Part shown: piece by piece, positions 1 to 11,183 of the stretch
Position numbering within the stretch: position 1 is the stretch's first letter
How the letters are laid out: each line of letters opens with the position of its first letter
From: Bedellia somnulentella
Taxonomy: Eukaryota > Arthropoda > Insecta > Lepidoptera > Bedelliidae
Assembly: GCA_963576735.1 (NCBI GenBank)
Contig: OY755190.1
Location: forward strand, 4,457,695 to 4,521,694
DNA: 64,000 nt
Direction of reading: 5' to 3'
Notes under the pieces: generated by a model
Databases searched by the model: none
What the model saw: the letters and a program-made list of their open reading frames with translations, nothing else
Told to the model about the DNA's origin: nothing
Program-made: the position numbers and the translations under genes

Positions 1-414
1 TCAATAAAGACTTTTTAATTTAATTTGAGCTATACAAAACTCTCGATCCAAGTTGGCCCATTAGGATATTGTAATGTTTATATAGGGAAATTCCCCATCT
101 TGCAGCAGTATAAGGCTAAATGTTTAAAGATTATTTCTTTCTTTTTGAATTATTCTTTTACTTTTCTTTCGAAGAGGAACGATTGCAGCTGCCACACGCA
201 ACACAACTATACAGACAGACAAGACGACGTAAGCATAGGCAACTGAGAGTTGGGGGGCTATCTATTTGGCGCCCCAACCATATTGGGACGTCTATCTGAG
301 CAACTCTTGCTACTCTATTTTGGTATGTATAACCATGAGCTTATGTTTGTATATATGTATACAAACAAGACGCATCCTCAAGAAAAAGTGATGGATGGAT
401 CCAAATCCAATACA
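1..414. other. No gene recognised
   Basis: AT-rich sequence with only short chance reading frames. I see no splice-supported exon, RNA gene or repeat-family match here. Confidence 0.5.
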
Positions 415-490
415 GATCCACAATCTTTTCTTGGCCGGCGGCGACTAGGTAGGTAGGTAGTCGCCGCCGGCCAAGAAAAGATTGTGGATC
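415..490. repeat. Perfect 33-bp inverted repeat (hairpin)
   Basis: The arms at 415-447 and 458-490 are exact reverse complements, separated by a 10-base loop made of GGTA units. The arms contain the GC-rich core GGCCGGCGGCGAC, which stands out from the AT-rich surroundings. Transcribed, this would form a very stable stem-loop. I saw no clear target duplication, so it may be a tiny foldback element or a replication or assembly product. Confidence 0.9.
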
Positions 491-1324
491 AATAGGTAGT
501 TTTGTTTGATGAGTTGATGACTTAAAAATGTCACGATCACGACGCGTATTTACTAACTTATCTGTGTTCAGCTTTCGTGCGTCCTGACCAAGGATACTCT
601 ACTACACTACGGATGGGCCCTGTGGTACTATATCTAAATAACGTTATGCAAATAATAATCATATCGCAACAGAAATATTCCATATGCCGTTTTCTCTTTC
701 TAACCTTCCAAGTTTAATCTTTTGAAAAAGAGAACAATACATGTTTACTTCTTGTTGTTTATGGCAAAATTTCGTCAAGACGTTACGACTATGATAGCGC
801 GTACCCAGATCGACCATCTTAATTGCCATTTGATCTGTGAAGTTGCTTTGTAAACAAAAGTGTTGATTGTGTTTATTGTGTTTTGGACATTAATTAATCA
901 AGTTTTGGACCATAAAATTACATGGGTAATATAAATGCACAATGCCCTGTTGCTCTGTTAAAGATTGTGGTGCCCGTAATAGCGAAAATGAGCCTCAATG
1001 AACTGTGCACAAGTAAGTAATTATTTTCTTTGTTTTCACTTCGGTCAAGAGTATTTTTTTGGTGTATTTCTTGCTTCCTCGATGTGATCAGAGGACACTT
1101 CATGATCATTGTAATATTTTCGCCATAAAAGGCTTAGTTTTCATGATTTCTTCCAAAATTATTTCCTCTCATTGTTTACCTAGTGATGTGAAACACTGAT
1201 CATTTAGTATTATCGATGTTTAAGTACTATCGGATTTGGTTTAAGTTGGTTGGTTGGTTAACATATTAAAAATCTAAATGCCTTCCAAAATGTAGGTAAC
1301 ATTATTTTTATAATTTAAATCTTT
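491..1324. other. No gene recognised
   Basis: Non-coding AT-rich DNA. Reading frames are short and unsupported, and I see no clear repeat match. Confidence 0.45.
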
Positions 1325-1440
1325 TTGTTCATGAAAACCTCATGTGGGGATTATTACTAATAAATAAAGAATAAATAAAGGAAAGAAAAATCCCCGCCTG
1401 TGTCGAAATTTTTCTTTCCTTTATTTATTCTTTATTTATT
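1325..1440. repeat. Two opposed SINE-J tails forming an inverted repeat
   Basis: A reverse-oriented copy of the family J tail (ending at 1391) abuts a forward tail that begins with the last bases of the tRNA-like head, CCCGCCTGTGTCGAA. The result is a 33-bp perfect inverted repeat (1359-1391 with 1408-1440) and a 16-base loop. The same tail recurs near 3832, 7985 and 11515, so the palindrome is probably two insertions or a foldback of one family rather than a functional hairpin. Confidence 0.75.
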
Positions 1441-1815
1441 ATTATTTTTATAGTTTACACTTTTCTTCACATTTGTTACTTTGAGGTGGTTATTGATTAG
1501 TAAAATTAAATAATTTCAGGTTTCCTACAAGTGAAGCACGGAGAAGAAAGTGACTTGATGGTATTGGCTTTGAAAACATCAACCATCGGCATAAAAATTG
1601 GCATTGCATTTTAAAGAAATGGTATGGTTTATCATAAAAAAATCACGAATGAAAAGGATTCATTCAGAACGTGTTATAACAAATTGACGTTGTTTAAAAA
1701 TGAATAAATGTGACATTTTTTATTTAAATACGTTGTTTTTTTATTATTTATATAAACGATCTTGCAATATAAGTCAAGCACAGCATCAATAATTTGTTGT
1801 ACGTGTACGACAATT

Positions 1816-2030
1816 GTGTAGTGTCGGCTTAGAATAGCACTACCCCATTTCTTCCGGTGGGTGTACGTAAGAGGCGACTAACAGACTTTTAACGGCGTTA
1901 TAAGGGAATTTTGGGCGATGCGGTTGGACACCCATCACTTCCCAAAGGTGGCTGAGGAATTTGTCATTCCTTAGCTCTGGCTACCCCATCTAGGGATTTA
2001 TAGCCGTTAGTAAGTATATGTAATGTGTAC
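1816..2030 (+). repeat. SINE-like family B copy
   Basis: It starts with GTGTAGTGTCGGCTTAGAAT, passes through GGGCGATGCGGTTGGA, and ends in a TATAGCCGTTAGTAAGTATATG tail. The middle is shortened compared with the fuller copies at 9651 and 53457. It is non-coding. Confidence 0.85.
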
Positions 2031-2267
2031 GACAACCGATTTAAAGTCGTCCTTGAGCGTATGGCACCCATTATTAATATCACTCAACCACTGATCGATG
2101 CACTGCAAGTTAAAAAACTTACCCCACGCCGAAAATCATAATAAATTATCGCTTGAAATTTTTCATGAGTTAAATCCATGGTGATGTGTGATCCATGGTG
2201 GCGAAACGTAGGTTTAAAACTGGTGTTAAAATATCTAGATCTAAATTAAAAGTATGTGCCCACTGAC

Positions 2268-2425
2268 ATAAGACATAAACGTTCACGCCGAATATCCCCG
2301 AAGGGGTTGGCAGAGGTACTAATACTTCTGAACATCACGTGACTTTGTCACCTGGTGTTCAGAGTACCCACGTTTTGCACGGACAGTGTACTCACGTGAT
2401 AGGGGGCAGGCCTATCGCCGTGCCC
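2268..2425 (-). repeat. SINE family A body fragment
   Basis: It contains the body landmarks ACGTTCACGCCGAATATCCC, TTGGCAGAGGTACTAATACT and GATAGGGGGCAGGCC, all in reverse orientation relative to the tRNA-headed copy at 27203. The head is missing. Confidence 0.8.
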
Positions 2426-3831
2426 ACTGTTGTTATAAATTATTTCTACATAAACATGTTGGTAAATTTATCGATATTTTTCTATTCTGATTCTTCCATG
2501 ATACAACCCTAGGTCAGCCATTTTAAGTGCCAATAGGCCACGCCCCCTGCTACGCTCCGAGAGTGTTTAGGGCCGATCCCTAGTGTAGAGAATCCTTGGT
2601 CCTGACATGTTCTCTGTGTCATTGCATCTGACAGTATTTGTCAGTGTTGCCAACGTAGGCGATTTTTCGCCATTTAGGCTACTGAGATTGGAAAACGGCG
2701 ACCAAAAAATCGTAAAGGCGACTGGTCGCCTTTTAGGCTACTCGAAAAAGATTAAGTTTACTTTAATTTACAATCGAATATACGACGATCGAGATAAAAA
2801 GATGGTAAACCCCTTCACCCATATTAAACGTTTTATCTCTAAATACCTCCGAGATCATGTTGGCACTACTGTGAAAATATCACAGATGGAGTTGCGAATA
2901 TTTAGTTTCGATTCTACCGATTATTCGAATCAGCATGTTAATTAGAACTATTCGAATCTGTATTTTTTATCCGCTTAACCTTTAATAATAATAATAATAA
3001 AACTCTTTATTGCACATTACAAAATAAAAACAACAATTTACAAAAAAAGATCGGTATAAAAGCCAAAGTACAACTGGCGGTCTTATCACTAAGAGCGATC
3101 TCTTCCAGACAACCCATTAATGGAAAGATTTGCTGGATTAAAAACATGTTCGGTAGATGTCCAATAAATTAAACTGATTTGCTTAAAAACTAAAATTATT
3201 CATCAAACTATTATCTATCTATTTTAAGTATTACTAAATATTTATTAAGTTCTAATACAGTTACAGATACAGATAGTATTCCATAAAATAAATAATATTC
3301 AATAAATACAATACATATGCAATATATATAAAGATTTTTAAATAAAATACATATATACATTTTACGACATAATATATAATAGAATATATAAACTTTTTTA
3401 TGCAACACAAATGATATTATAATTTTTCGGAGAGGAAGTGTTTAAAAGCCTTATACACGATCACTTTCCGACCGCGGGGAAGTCTGTTGTTCATTATACC
3501 AATACTTGGTTGATTTCAACGGCCTTGGTCAGAATAGCACCTGCTCCGATAGAACTGCTCAAGTTGATTCTAACCACCGACCGTGTAGAACAAATATAAA
3601 GATTGATTGTTGCGACCAAGGACACATGGTCGGTGGTCGGAAACCGATCGTGTTTAAGGCGTTTTAGGAGTTTTAACAAATCAGGGCAAGAACAGAAATT
3701 GGTCGCAGGAGATCAAGCAGAATAATGTTTAAGATTCTGGCTAATAAGTATATAGACACGCCGATTTTAAAATCTTTTCTTTCCTTAACTTTAAAATACA
3801 GTACACTAACAATAAACACGTTTTGATACTA

Positions 3832-3930
3832 CTAATAAATAAAGGAAAGAAAAACTTCGACACAGGCGGGAATCGAACCCGCGACCTCGAGTATACAATC
3901 CCGTCGCTCTGCCAATTGAGCTACCATGTC
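3832..3930 (-). repeat. tRNA-derived SINE (family J), tRNA-like head
   Basis: Read on the minus strand, 3859-3930 is exactly 72 nt with tRNA layout. There is a 7-bp acceptor stem (two G-U pairs), a GCTC/GAGC D stem, and a perfect GCGGG-TTCGATT-CCCGC T arm. The internal promoter boxes are TAGCTCAATTGG (A) and GGTTCGATTCC (B). The anticodon arm pairs poorly and needs an 8-nt loop, and no CCA-type or poly-T end follows. The 3' side runs straight into the family J tail (TTTTTCTTTCCTTTATTTAT) seen at 1325, 7985 and 11515. I therefore call it a SINE head transcribed by RNA polymerase III rather than a working tRNA gene. Confidence 0.72.
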
Positions 3931-4287
3931 AATGGCTGCCAGCGCGAAATTCTTCTGTCATTTGTTTCTTTTACACTTTAAAGTAAGGTTTGCAAAAATT
4001 AAAAAAAAATGAAAATTAAAAATATCTGAGGTAGGGAACGCAAGTTCAAGTTTTTCTTTCCTGTGTTGTTGAGGTTTTCATTAACAAAAACATTCAATTT
4101 ACGTTTTGATACTTTTATTTTCTTTAAATAACTTCAGACTCTAGTTTAAACGACTTGTAGGTTTAAGTGTGAAGTACTGATTTTATTGTATTATTATTAT
4201 TATTATTCGAGATAATACACTTGCAGCAATGTTTTGCTGATGCGTGTATATCACTGCACTTGTTTTAAATATTTGTCAAGTCTGTTT

Positions 4288-5215
4288 TTAAAAGAGTTTC
4301 CTAACATAGGACCTTTCGAATTGCTTAGCAAAGATATTTGCTACTTCCTTCTGATCACTGGTGATCTCAAGCGTAACTTCATTTTTTAGAGAGGGCGGTA
4401 TTGACACTTTTGATGTAATTTGTTTGCGGATGTAACCGTGAAAAGATTTAGGACATTTCGTAGTCACTTCTTTCTCATATTTCATTCGTGCGGATCTGGT
4501 TAAGCTTATTATTTTATTGTTCACTTTTCGATATTTTTTATACAATATTTTCGATTTGTCTGTCAGGTATATGCTCCAGAGTACAGCTTTTTCTTGTGTC
4601 ATTTTTATTATTTGAAAGGAGGATAGAGAGGATGGATGACAGTAAAGTGGTGAAAGAGATCTATAGAGCCAATGTGGAAGGTAATGTTAGTAGAGGACGA
4701 CCTCGGAGGCGGAGGACACATTTAGATCAAATAGAAAATGTGCTCAAAAAGGCAGGTGTCCGAAGTACGAAGAATAAAAGAGCATGTATGAAAAGATTGA
4801 TGGATGTGAATGAAGCTAGAGAGGTTTGCCAGGATCGTACAAAGTGGCGATCGATAGTCTCTGCCTACCCCAATGGGAACTAACGGCGTGAGAATATGTA
4901 TGTATGTATTTTTATTATTTGTGGTCCAATCCATGGTTTGTTATGGTTGTATACTTTTTTTGGTTTTTGTGTGGGTACATATAGATTAATAGCCTTATCT
5001 ATTTGGGTTTTGAAGTGATCCCAACCACTAGTTACGTCGTTTATTTTATACAATGGGATTTCAATTTGTAACGATTGCGATATCTTTTCAAATTCAGCTT
5101 GAAAAAAGTTTTTTCGTGGGCAATTCTTAGTTGACACATTTTTGTTTTCTAATTGAACTTGGTAACAGCACATGATGATCACTTTTCCCAATGTTTGGCA
5201 TATGTTCTAACGCAT
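4288..5215 (-). pseudogene. LINE ORF2 fragment between endonuclease and RT domains
   Basis: Two minus-strand open stretches (5191-4880 and 4602-4288) read like the linker between the endonuclease and reverse transcriptase of CR1/jockey-type LINEs. There is a tryptophan-containing W.F...ID.AIN.YVP stretch, then a Lys/Tyr-rich YKKYRK segment, then PKSFHGYI and a pre-RT ANIFAKQFE motif. The two halves are separated by the + strand LINE insertion at 4615-4907. The pieces are too short to be functional. The family call rests on remembered sequence patterns. Confidence 0.6.
4615..4907 (+). mobile_element. LINE family C, 5'-truncated copy with target duplication
   Basis: The open frame encodes the C-terminal end of a non-LTR retrotransposon RT: IERMDDSK, then IYRANVEGNV, RGRPRR, the ACMKRLMD segment and a final VSAYPNGN followed by a stop. 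The 3' end is an ATATGTATGTATGT tail. An exact 14-bp direct repeat ATTTTTATTATTTG flanks it at 4601-4614 and 4908-4921. This shows insertion by target-primed reverse transcription, with 5' truncation, into the older LINE fragment. Compared with the copy at 20420, the frame has an extra Arg-Arg in the RGRPRR stretch. Confidence 0.85.
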
Positions 5216-5790
5216 ACGGATTTCAGATTCGATTAAGTGAATCATAATCATAACATAACCCTCTCAATCGCTCTCTGGGTTACTTTGAGCCTTCTGATAT
5301 TGTCATTGTGAAAGGTTATGTCTTTGTGCATAAGTTTTCATCATTGCAGAGCACTAAATCCAAAAGTGATTCTTGTTCATTTCTTTTCCTTGTGTATGTA
5401 CAGGAAGTTATAATATAATACATAAGTAAATAGTTAAAAAAGTGGTTTAGTAGTTTAGGCTACTACTTTAGGCTACCTCATTTCAAATTGGGCTACTTAG
5501 GCTACTCAAGCTTTGAAAATTGGGCGACATAAGGTCTTGACTTGTTGGCAACACTGGTATTTGTCTGTGGAGCGAGTCGACGTAAAAAAATTGCCGGAAT
5601 GTGTCGAAAATGGTGATTTTAAATTTTGCAATAGATATTTATCTTTTTTAATGATAATTAAACTATTGAAATTATTTAAACAAAAATGACCAAATAAAAG
5701 CATTGTGTGAAACTTTGAGTTGCTGCAGACGAGTGGAATAAGTGTTTTAAAGTCATAAGACTTGTGTCATCTGACTGCTGTTCCTTCAAG

Positions 5791-5952
5791 ATGGCTCCTT
5801 CGCCGGAGTACGATAAAGAGCCCAAAGCTCCGGATAAAAGTGATACAAACAATAGCACTGAAGAAGCCAAGGTGCCACACAATACAGTAAACGAACTGGC
5901 CTGCCCTCCGGACGAAAAACCTTCTTGTAGTTCTATCAATAATGAGAATGAG
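5791..5952 (+). CDS. Host gene, exon 1 (start codon)
   Basis: First coding exon of the single host gene in the window, protein not recognised. The ATG sits in a good context (CAAG-ATG-G) and opens 54 codons beginning MAPSPEYDKEPKAPD. The exon ends at a strong donor, GAG|GTAAGT, in phase 0. The encoded segment is acidic, polar and rich in Ser, Asn, Asp and Pro, with no membrane segment or signal peptide, so it is probably disordered and the protein is intracellular (inference). The next supported exon, at 37772, is also phase 0. I placed the start here because no in-frame upstream ATG with better context is visible and the composition matches later exons. Confidence 0.75.
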
Positions 5953-6849
5953 GTAAGTTGACCTCTACTGCTTTTTTTAGTTTAATTATCTCTTATTCGT
6001 AGATTTCTGATAGTAACTGTTTACTGAGATTAATATTATCGAATATTTATGTACACAGCAAAATTGTAACAAGTAAATTTTCTTGAGAAATGATTCAACT
6101 TCCTTTGTAAGATGGCTTAGAAATAATTTCTAGTTTATAGATGAGATTGACAGAAGTCTGACTTCAACTTGTTGCTTGATTTTTGTCAATTTATCTATGA
6201 AATACGGTATTCCTCTTGCTTTATTTTAAAAGTATGATATTTGATTTCACGTTTGAAAAGATTGTTGTTATTAAACTGATAGACTATATATTATTATTTT
6301 TAGATATCTTGCTTTACTTAATATTCTGTCAAATTGTGCACACTTATCCTCTTGGAACTAGTTTACCTTAAATCTGATCATATTATCTCTGCATCATTCA
6401 GTTTTTGCTTATGTTGAACCCATAGAAATACATTACAAATCATTTTCTTAATTTACCATAAGAAAATGAACCATTAACTATTAATTGATCAAATAGAAGT
6501 TATAAGTTCTCAAACCACAACACCTCACATTATCTAGAAAAGTATATGTTTATTAATTCTTTGGCTAGTATCATTGATGTATATGATTTTTTTTATCTCA
6601 AAAGTAATGAGCATTCTTATATCTTAAGGTAATGTAGAGGTATTAACTCACATGAAACTTAAAGGTTTAAAGGATTTTAAATAACTTCATGGTGCATAAC
6701 CCTCACAGGGTTGTCTAATATGACACTGTACATATCCTTATTTATGCAGTATGAAATAAATAGTTCTGAACCATAAATAACATATATAAAATAAAATGTA
6801 TTGTTCTCATAAAATGGCAATATCAGAAAATGATGTATTACAATTTGCA

Positions 6850-7310
6850 TTTCTAATTGGTAGTGAATGTTTGGCACGGCAAAAGAGGCATGAAAGTAGA
6901 GTGAATGCAGTGGAAATAAGATCCTTCAGAGGTACATGTAATGTAGAGTTGTGCGATTGTGATTTGTGAATGTTTAGGTGTGATAGATGATGTAGTGTGC
7001 AAGATACAGAAAGAAATGTTAAGGTGGTTTGGGCACATAGAGAGGATGGATGAATGTAAAGTGGCAAAAGAGCAATGTGGGTGGTATTGTTAGTTAAGGA
7101 CCGTGTAAGATGTGTGGAAACTAAATCAAAAACATTCTTACAAAGGCGAAAGTCCGTAGTGTAAAGAATTAAAGAGCATGTATGAGAAGAATGATGAATG
7201 TGACAGAAGCAAGAGAGATTTGCCAGGATAGTACAAAGTGGCAATCTATAGTCTCTGCCTACCCCAATGGGAACAACAGGCAAGAGTATAAGTAAGTAAA
7301 TCTAAATGAT
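6850..7310 (+). pseudogene. LINE family C RT C-terminal fragment
   Basis: Decayed relative of the 4615 and 20420 copies. The frame-broken translation shows GSEC, HESRVNAVEIR, then the GHIERMDE-like region near 7035 and TKWQSIVSAYPNGN near 7250. It ends at CTGCCTACCCCAATGGGAAC plus a GTAAGTAAG tail. Several stops and frameshifts make it non-functional. It reaches further upstream in the RT than most copies here. Confidence 0.75.
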
Positions 7311-7387
7311 ATAAAATCTTTGAGTTGTGAGTATTTTACTAGAGTTTAATAAAATTTCCTGAAAAACATACATAACATAAACATAAC

Positions 7388-7612
7388 ATACATAACATAA
7401 ACGTTCACGCCATTTATCCCCGAAGGGGTTGGCAGAGGTACTAATACTTCTGAACTCACATGGCAAGCGCCATCTAGTTTCCAGAGAAGGTACCCACGTT
7501 TTGCTTAGACAGTGTACTCACGTGATAGGGGGCAGGCCTATCGCCGTTTTGTACGAATACACTGTCACATGACTAAGTATAACTCAGCCATGTAAGTTTC
7601 CTCACGATGTCT
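7388..7612 (-). repeat. SINE family A body copy
   Basis: It holds the body landmarks TCCCCGAAGGGGTTGGCAGA and GATAGGGGGCAGGCCTATCG in reverse orientation, and continues to TTTCCTCACGATGTCTTCC. Runs of ACATAACATA precede it and look like the repeated 3' tail of the element. Confidence 0.85.
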
Positions 7613-7863
7613 TCCTGAAAAAATCAGATAAATAGCCTTTTCTTATAGTAAAAAATGCAGAATTATGCTGCTTTTTAAAATTGCTGCTGCTACTCCTTTA
7701 GGCTGTTTGAGTATTGCAGTGTAACCTTCATATTTAGAGTGTGAAAAATATCAGTGTGCATGAAAGGCTGAAAAAAAAATGTTATTACAACCTCAAAAAT
7801 ATAAATCTACAATTTCTTCTTTCACCTTAGAATATATTTTATTTTTAATTATTATTTCAAAAG

Positions 7864-7955
7864 GTAGCTTAGAATTGCACCATCCCATATCTTCTGGTGG
7901 GTGTCGTATCAGGTATCTAAGGGCATTTAACCCTTTATAAGGCTCTGGTTATATA
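7864..7955 (+). repeat. Degenerate family B fragment
   Basis: The stretch AGCTTAGAATTGCACCATCC followed by TTCTGGTGGGTGTCGT is recognisable as the 5' third of family B. The remainder has diverged. Confidence 0.6.
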
Positions 7956-7984
7956 TTGGACATCTTCATTTCAACCTCTATTAT

Positions 7985-8050
7985 TTTATTACTTATTTAT
8001 TAGTAATAATCCCCACATGAGGTTTTCATGAACAAAAAAAAGATTTAACT
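7985..8050 (+). repeat. SINE-J tail fragment
   Basis: It carries TTATTTATTAGTAATAATCC and CCACATGAGGTTTTCATGAA, the shared tail of family J also found at 11515 and, reversed, at 1325. Confidence 0.75.
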
Positions 8051-8642
8051 TACCCACCTTCAAATAGAAGTGAAATACAATGATTTTTTTATTATACCTC
8101 TGCCTTATAAAGGGTTAAGTGATTTTTGGTAATGCAAGAGGTGACCTGCCACCAACAACCCCTTTTTTCTTTTCTTCATCATCAACAATGTATTCTTTGT
8201 GTCCTTGCCATTTCGTTAAAAATGGGGGTACAAAGATTTTTTCTTTGCCTATTAGTATGTAGATATACCTTATTTGCTTCAGAGCATCCCCGGAAAAATA
8301 GGTGGATTTTGGTGGTTTTCAAACTCTATAAAGTTTATTTTTATGATATTGATATGACTTGAATAAAATATATATTGAATATTGGCTCATGGTCCTTAAA
8401 ATTGCAACATTTTAACGATATGATGAATAAAAACTAAATATATTACAACATGATATATTTTCATAAAAACCATAAAGGCTCCACTGGTATAACATAGATG
8501 TATGCACATTACGTATCTATTTTCGCTCAATTTAATTAGTAACTAAATTAAGTGCATTATTAATGTGCATGTGTTTATTCTGTCTGTGTCACTCTCAATT
8601 AATTTACCATCATTACCATTTTTCAATATTTTTACAACTTTG

Positions 8643-8725
8643 AAAGCTCAGTAGGTAGAACACCCGCTTATCATGCCGACAAGTATGGGTTCAAATCCCA
8701 GAGCGGGCCTACACCAGTTTGCCTT
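8643..8725 (+). repeat. SINE family A tRNA-like head
   Basis: AGCTCAGTAGGTAGAACACC resembles box A and GGGTTCAAATCCC resembles box B, followed by GAGCGGGCCTACACC. This matches the head of the fuller copy at 27203. It lacks the body and does not fold as a convincing full tRNA, so I call it a solo SINE head. Confidence 0.7.
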
Positions 8726-9138
8726 TTCTATAGTCATATTTGTATTAAATTTATCATGGAAGCCACATAGTTAAGTTGTTCTTAGTCACATATTAAAAAT
8801 ACTTGAAAACAGAAACGAAGAAAGGATTGCATGACTACTGTCCCAAGCAATGCTATAGAGAAGAATAACTGAGAAAGGCACCTGTTGTTGTGACAAGGGT
8901 TACAGATTTTAAATAACTGTCACAAGAATAAGCAAAATTCACATTTAAGACTTATTCCTTCAAGTAGGTCATATCATGAAACGACCTACCCATGTGCCTG
9001 TGATTTTAACAAAAAGCTTTTGCGTAGTGTTTAGATCGTCTTTCTATATAGTATAGTAGTAGTATATTGGTAGCAGTATCCATTAATATAAAGTATAGTC
9101 AAATTAATATTCATGAAAATTTTAAATGTTTTGTAATA

Positions 9139-9375
9139 AGCATAAGCATAAACGTTCACGCCGAATATCCCCGAAGGGGTTGGCAGAGGTACTAATACTT
9201 CTGAACATCACGTGACTTTGTCACCTGGTGTTCAGAGTACCCACGTTTTGCATGGACAGTGTACTCACGTGATAGGGGGCAGGCCTATCGCCGTTTTGTA
9301 CGAATACACTGTCACATGACTAAGTACAACTCAGCCATGTGGGTTTCCTCACGATGTTTTCCCTCACCGTTAACA
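9139..9375 (-). repeat. SINE family A body copy
   Basis: It is nearly identical to the fragment at 2268 across ACGTTCACGCCGAATATCCC to GATAGGGGGCAGGCCTATCG, and extends further to TCCTCACGATGTTTTCCCTC. The extension defines more of the element body. Confidence 0.88.
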
Positions 9376-9584
9376 AATGTTAAATGTTTTGTGTTCCCTT
9401 GTTAAACCAATCATTCCATCATGAAACAAATCGAAATAACATAATACTAGTTGAAATAACATAATAGCTTGACGCAGATTTTAGTGTATTGATCCGGCCA
9501 GTATGCGTTACATAGTTTACACACATTTAGTCAAAAAGCTTTTGCTTTATAATCATTTCCCCAATCAGAGTAACTTATTATCCA

Positions 9585-9905
9585 ATAGTGGCAGAGGAAT
9601 TTTATTATTCCTAAGCTCTGGCTACCCCTTCTAGGGAAATCCCTACATACTTGCTGTGTAGTGTCGGCTTAGAATAGCACTACCCCATTTCTTCCGGTGG
9701 GTGTACGTAAAAGGCGACTAACGGTATTGGGGCTTTTAAGGGATTTTTGGGCGATGCGGTTGGAGACCCATTACCAACAACCTTTATTTTTACCTTCTTT
9801 TCCCCACTCACATTTCCAAAAGTGGCTGAGGAATTTCTAATTCCTTAACTCTGGCTACCCCTTCTTGGGATTTATAGCCGTGAGTATATGTATGTATGTA
9901 TGTAC
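9585..9905 (+). repeat. Family B: 3' fragment followed by a full copy
   Basis: A 3'-end fragment (9585-9645, AGGAATTTTATTATTCCTAA to CCCCTTCTAGGGAAATCCC) is followed directly by a complete element from 9651. The full copy runs from GTGTAGTGTCGGCTTAGAAT through GGGCGATGCGGTTGGAGACC to GCCGTGAGTATATGTATG, about 250 bp. No coding potential. Confidence 0.88.
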
Positions 9906-10928
9906 AACCCTACAATAGCCGTGAATATATTTATGTATGTGCTTCCAAATATCAAACACTAGCAACACGTACAATATGAGATGATTAAATCATTCGCGCA
10001 TGTCACGCTGTGACCTCATCAGCATGACAAACAGATGTGCCCACCTAATATGGTTTGATGCTGGGAATTGAACTCGAATTTGTTAACAATCGTCTAGATG
10101 AAAGTATTTGTTAGGTTCGAGTCAACGAATGTATGAAAAGACATTTTAATGTCCATCTAATTCTAATCCTAAATTTGGGGGGAAAGTAATTCTGCGACTG
10201 AGTAACTATTTATGGACAAGTAGTGATTCTTGTATGGATATATATGGGAAGAGTTAAGAGAATGCAATAAATGCAAGTTATATATATGACTGACGTGAAA
10301 CGGCCCTATAGTGACCAATCGCGGAAACCACCTCTATAATCTATGTATTTTCTATTATGTCCGGCTTACTGTGACGTATGATTCATCGATAGTTGAAAAA
10401 AATACTAGAATGATACCACAAAATAAAATAGAAATAGATGATTGATTGATGGAACATAACCAAATCAGACAAAAGGGGTTTCGCTATTATTATAACCATA
10501 TTCACGAATTACATCCTTTGGAAAATTGCATTAATGTATGTCTGTGCAATATGATCTGCTATTTTCTTTGAGTAATATGGCCGTATACTGTCAGACGTTG
10601 TATAACAGCACTACCGCGTTTGTTATACTATTGTTTGTCATTTGTCAGTCTACGTCTTTCTGAGAAATGATAGGGTAATGCAGTTTAAATACTAAATGTC
10701 TCAAACGTTCGAATTGTGTCACATGCTATGGTTTCCAGAAAATGAAAACAATAATTACTTTTACAGTCATTAGAAAATTCGGGATTTTTTACTTTTATAA
10801 ATAGTACTCGAGCGACATGAAGACCGACTGTAGATATGCAGTTATTTCTCAAGCAAACAGGGGGCAGGCCACCTGCGAGAATGACCCATTTTATATTCTA
10901 TCTTCATATTCTCTTATATTGGCTTTGC
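9906..10928. other. No gene recognised (intronic)
   Basis: Unique-looking AT-rich intron DNA. I saw no repeat-family match apart from a short GGGGGCAGGCC stretch near 10860 that recalls family A. Confidence 0.45.
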
Positions 10929-11183
10929 CGTGTAGTGCCGGCTTAGAATGTCGCTACCCCTTTCTACCCACGAGTGTCGTAAGAGACGACTAAGGGTATT
11001 GGGGCTTGTTATTGGATTTTTGGGCGATGCGGTTGGAGACCCATCACCAAAAACCTTTTTGTTTACCATCTTTTCCCCACTCAACTTCCAAAAAAGGCTG
11101 AGGAATTTATAATTCCTTAGCTCTGGCTACCCCTTCTAGGGAAATATATCCGTGAGTATATATGTATGTATGTATGTATATTC
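10929..11183 (+). repeat. Family B full copy
   Basis: Full-length example of the subtype starting GTGTAGTGCCGGCTTAGAAT with CTACCCCTTTCTACCC. It ends in a long TATGTATGTATGTATG tail, the clearest sign of a LINE-like 3' terminus. Confidence 0.88.

Larger units (their letters stand above)
2642..5556. mobile_element. hAT-like non-autonomous DNA transposon
   Basis: The ends are 13-bp perfect terminal inverted repeats, CAGTGTTGCCAAC, flanked by an exact 8-bp direct repeat GTATTTGT at 2634-2641 and 5557-5564. An 8-bp target duplication with CAGNG-type termini is the signature of the hAT superfamily (established knowledge). Both subterminal regions repeat TAGGCTAC and GGCGA-type motifs, which may be transposase binding sites (inference). 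I find no hAT transposase inside. The interior instead holds a SINE-J copy (3832-3930) and a LINE fragment (4288-5215) interrupted by another LINE 3' end (4615-4907). It is therefore a non-autonomous element, probably enlarged by later insertions. Confidence 0.82.
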
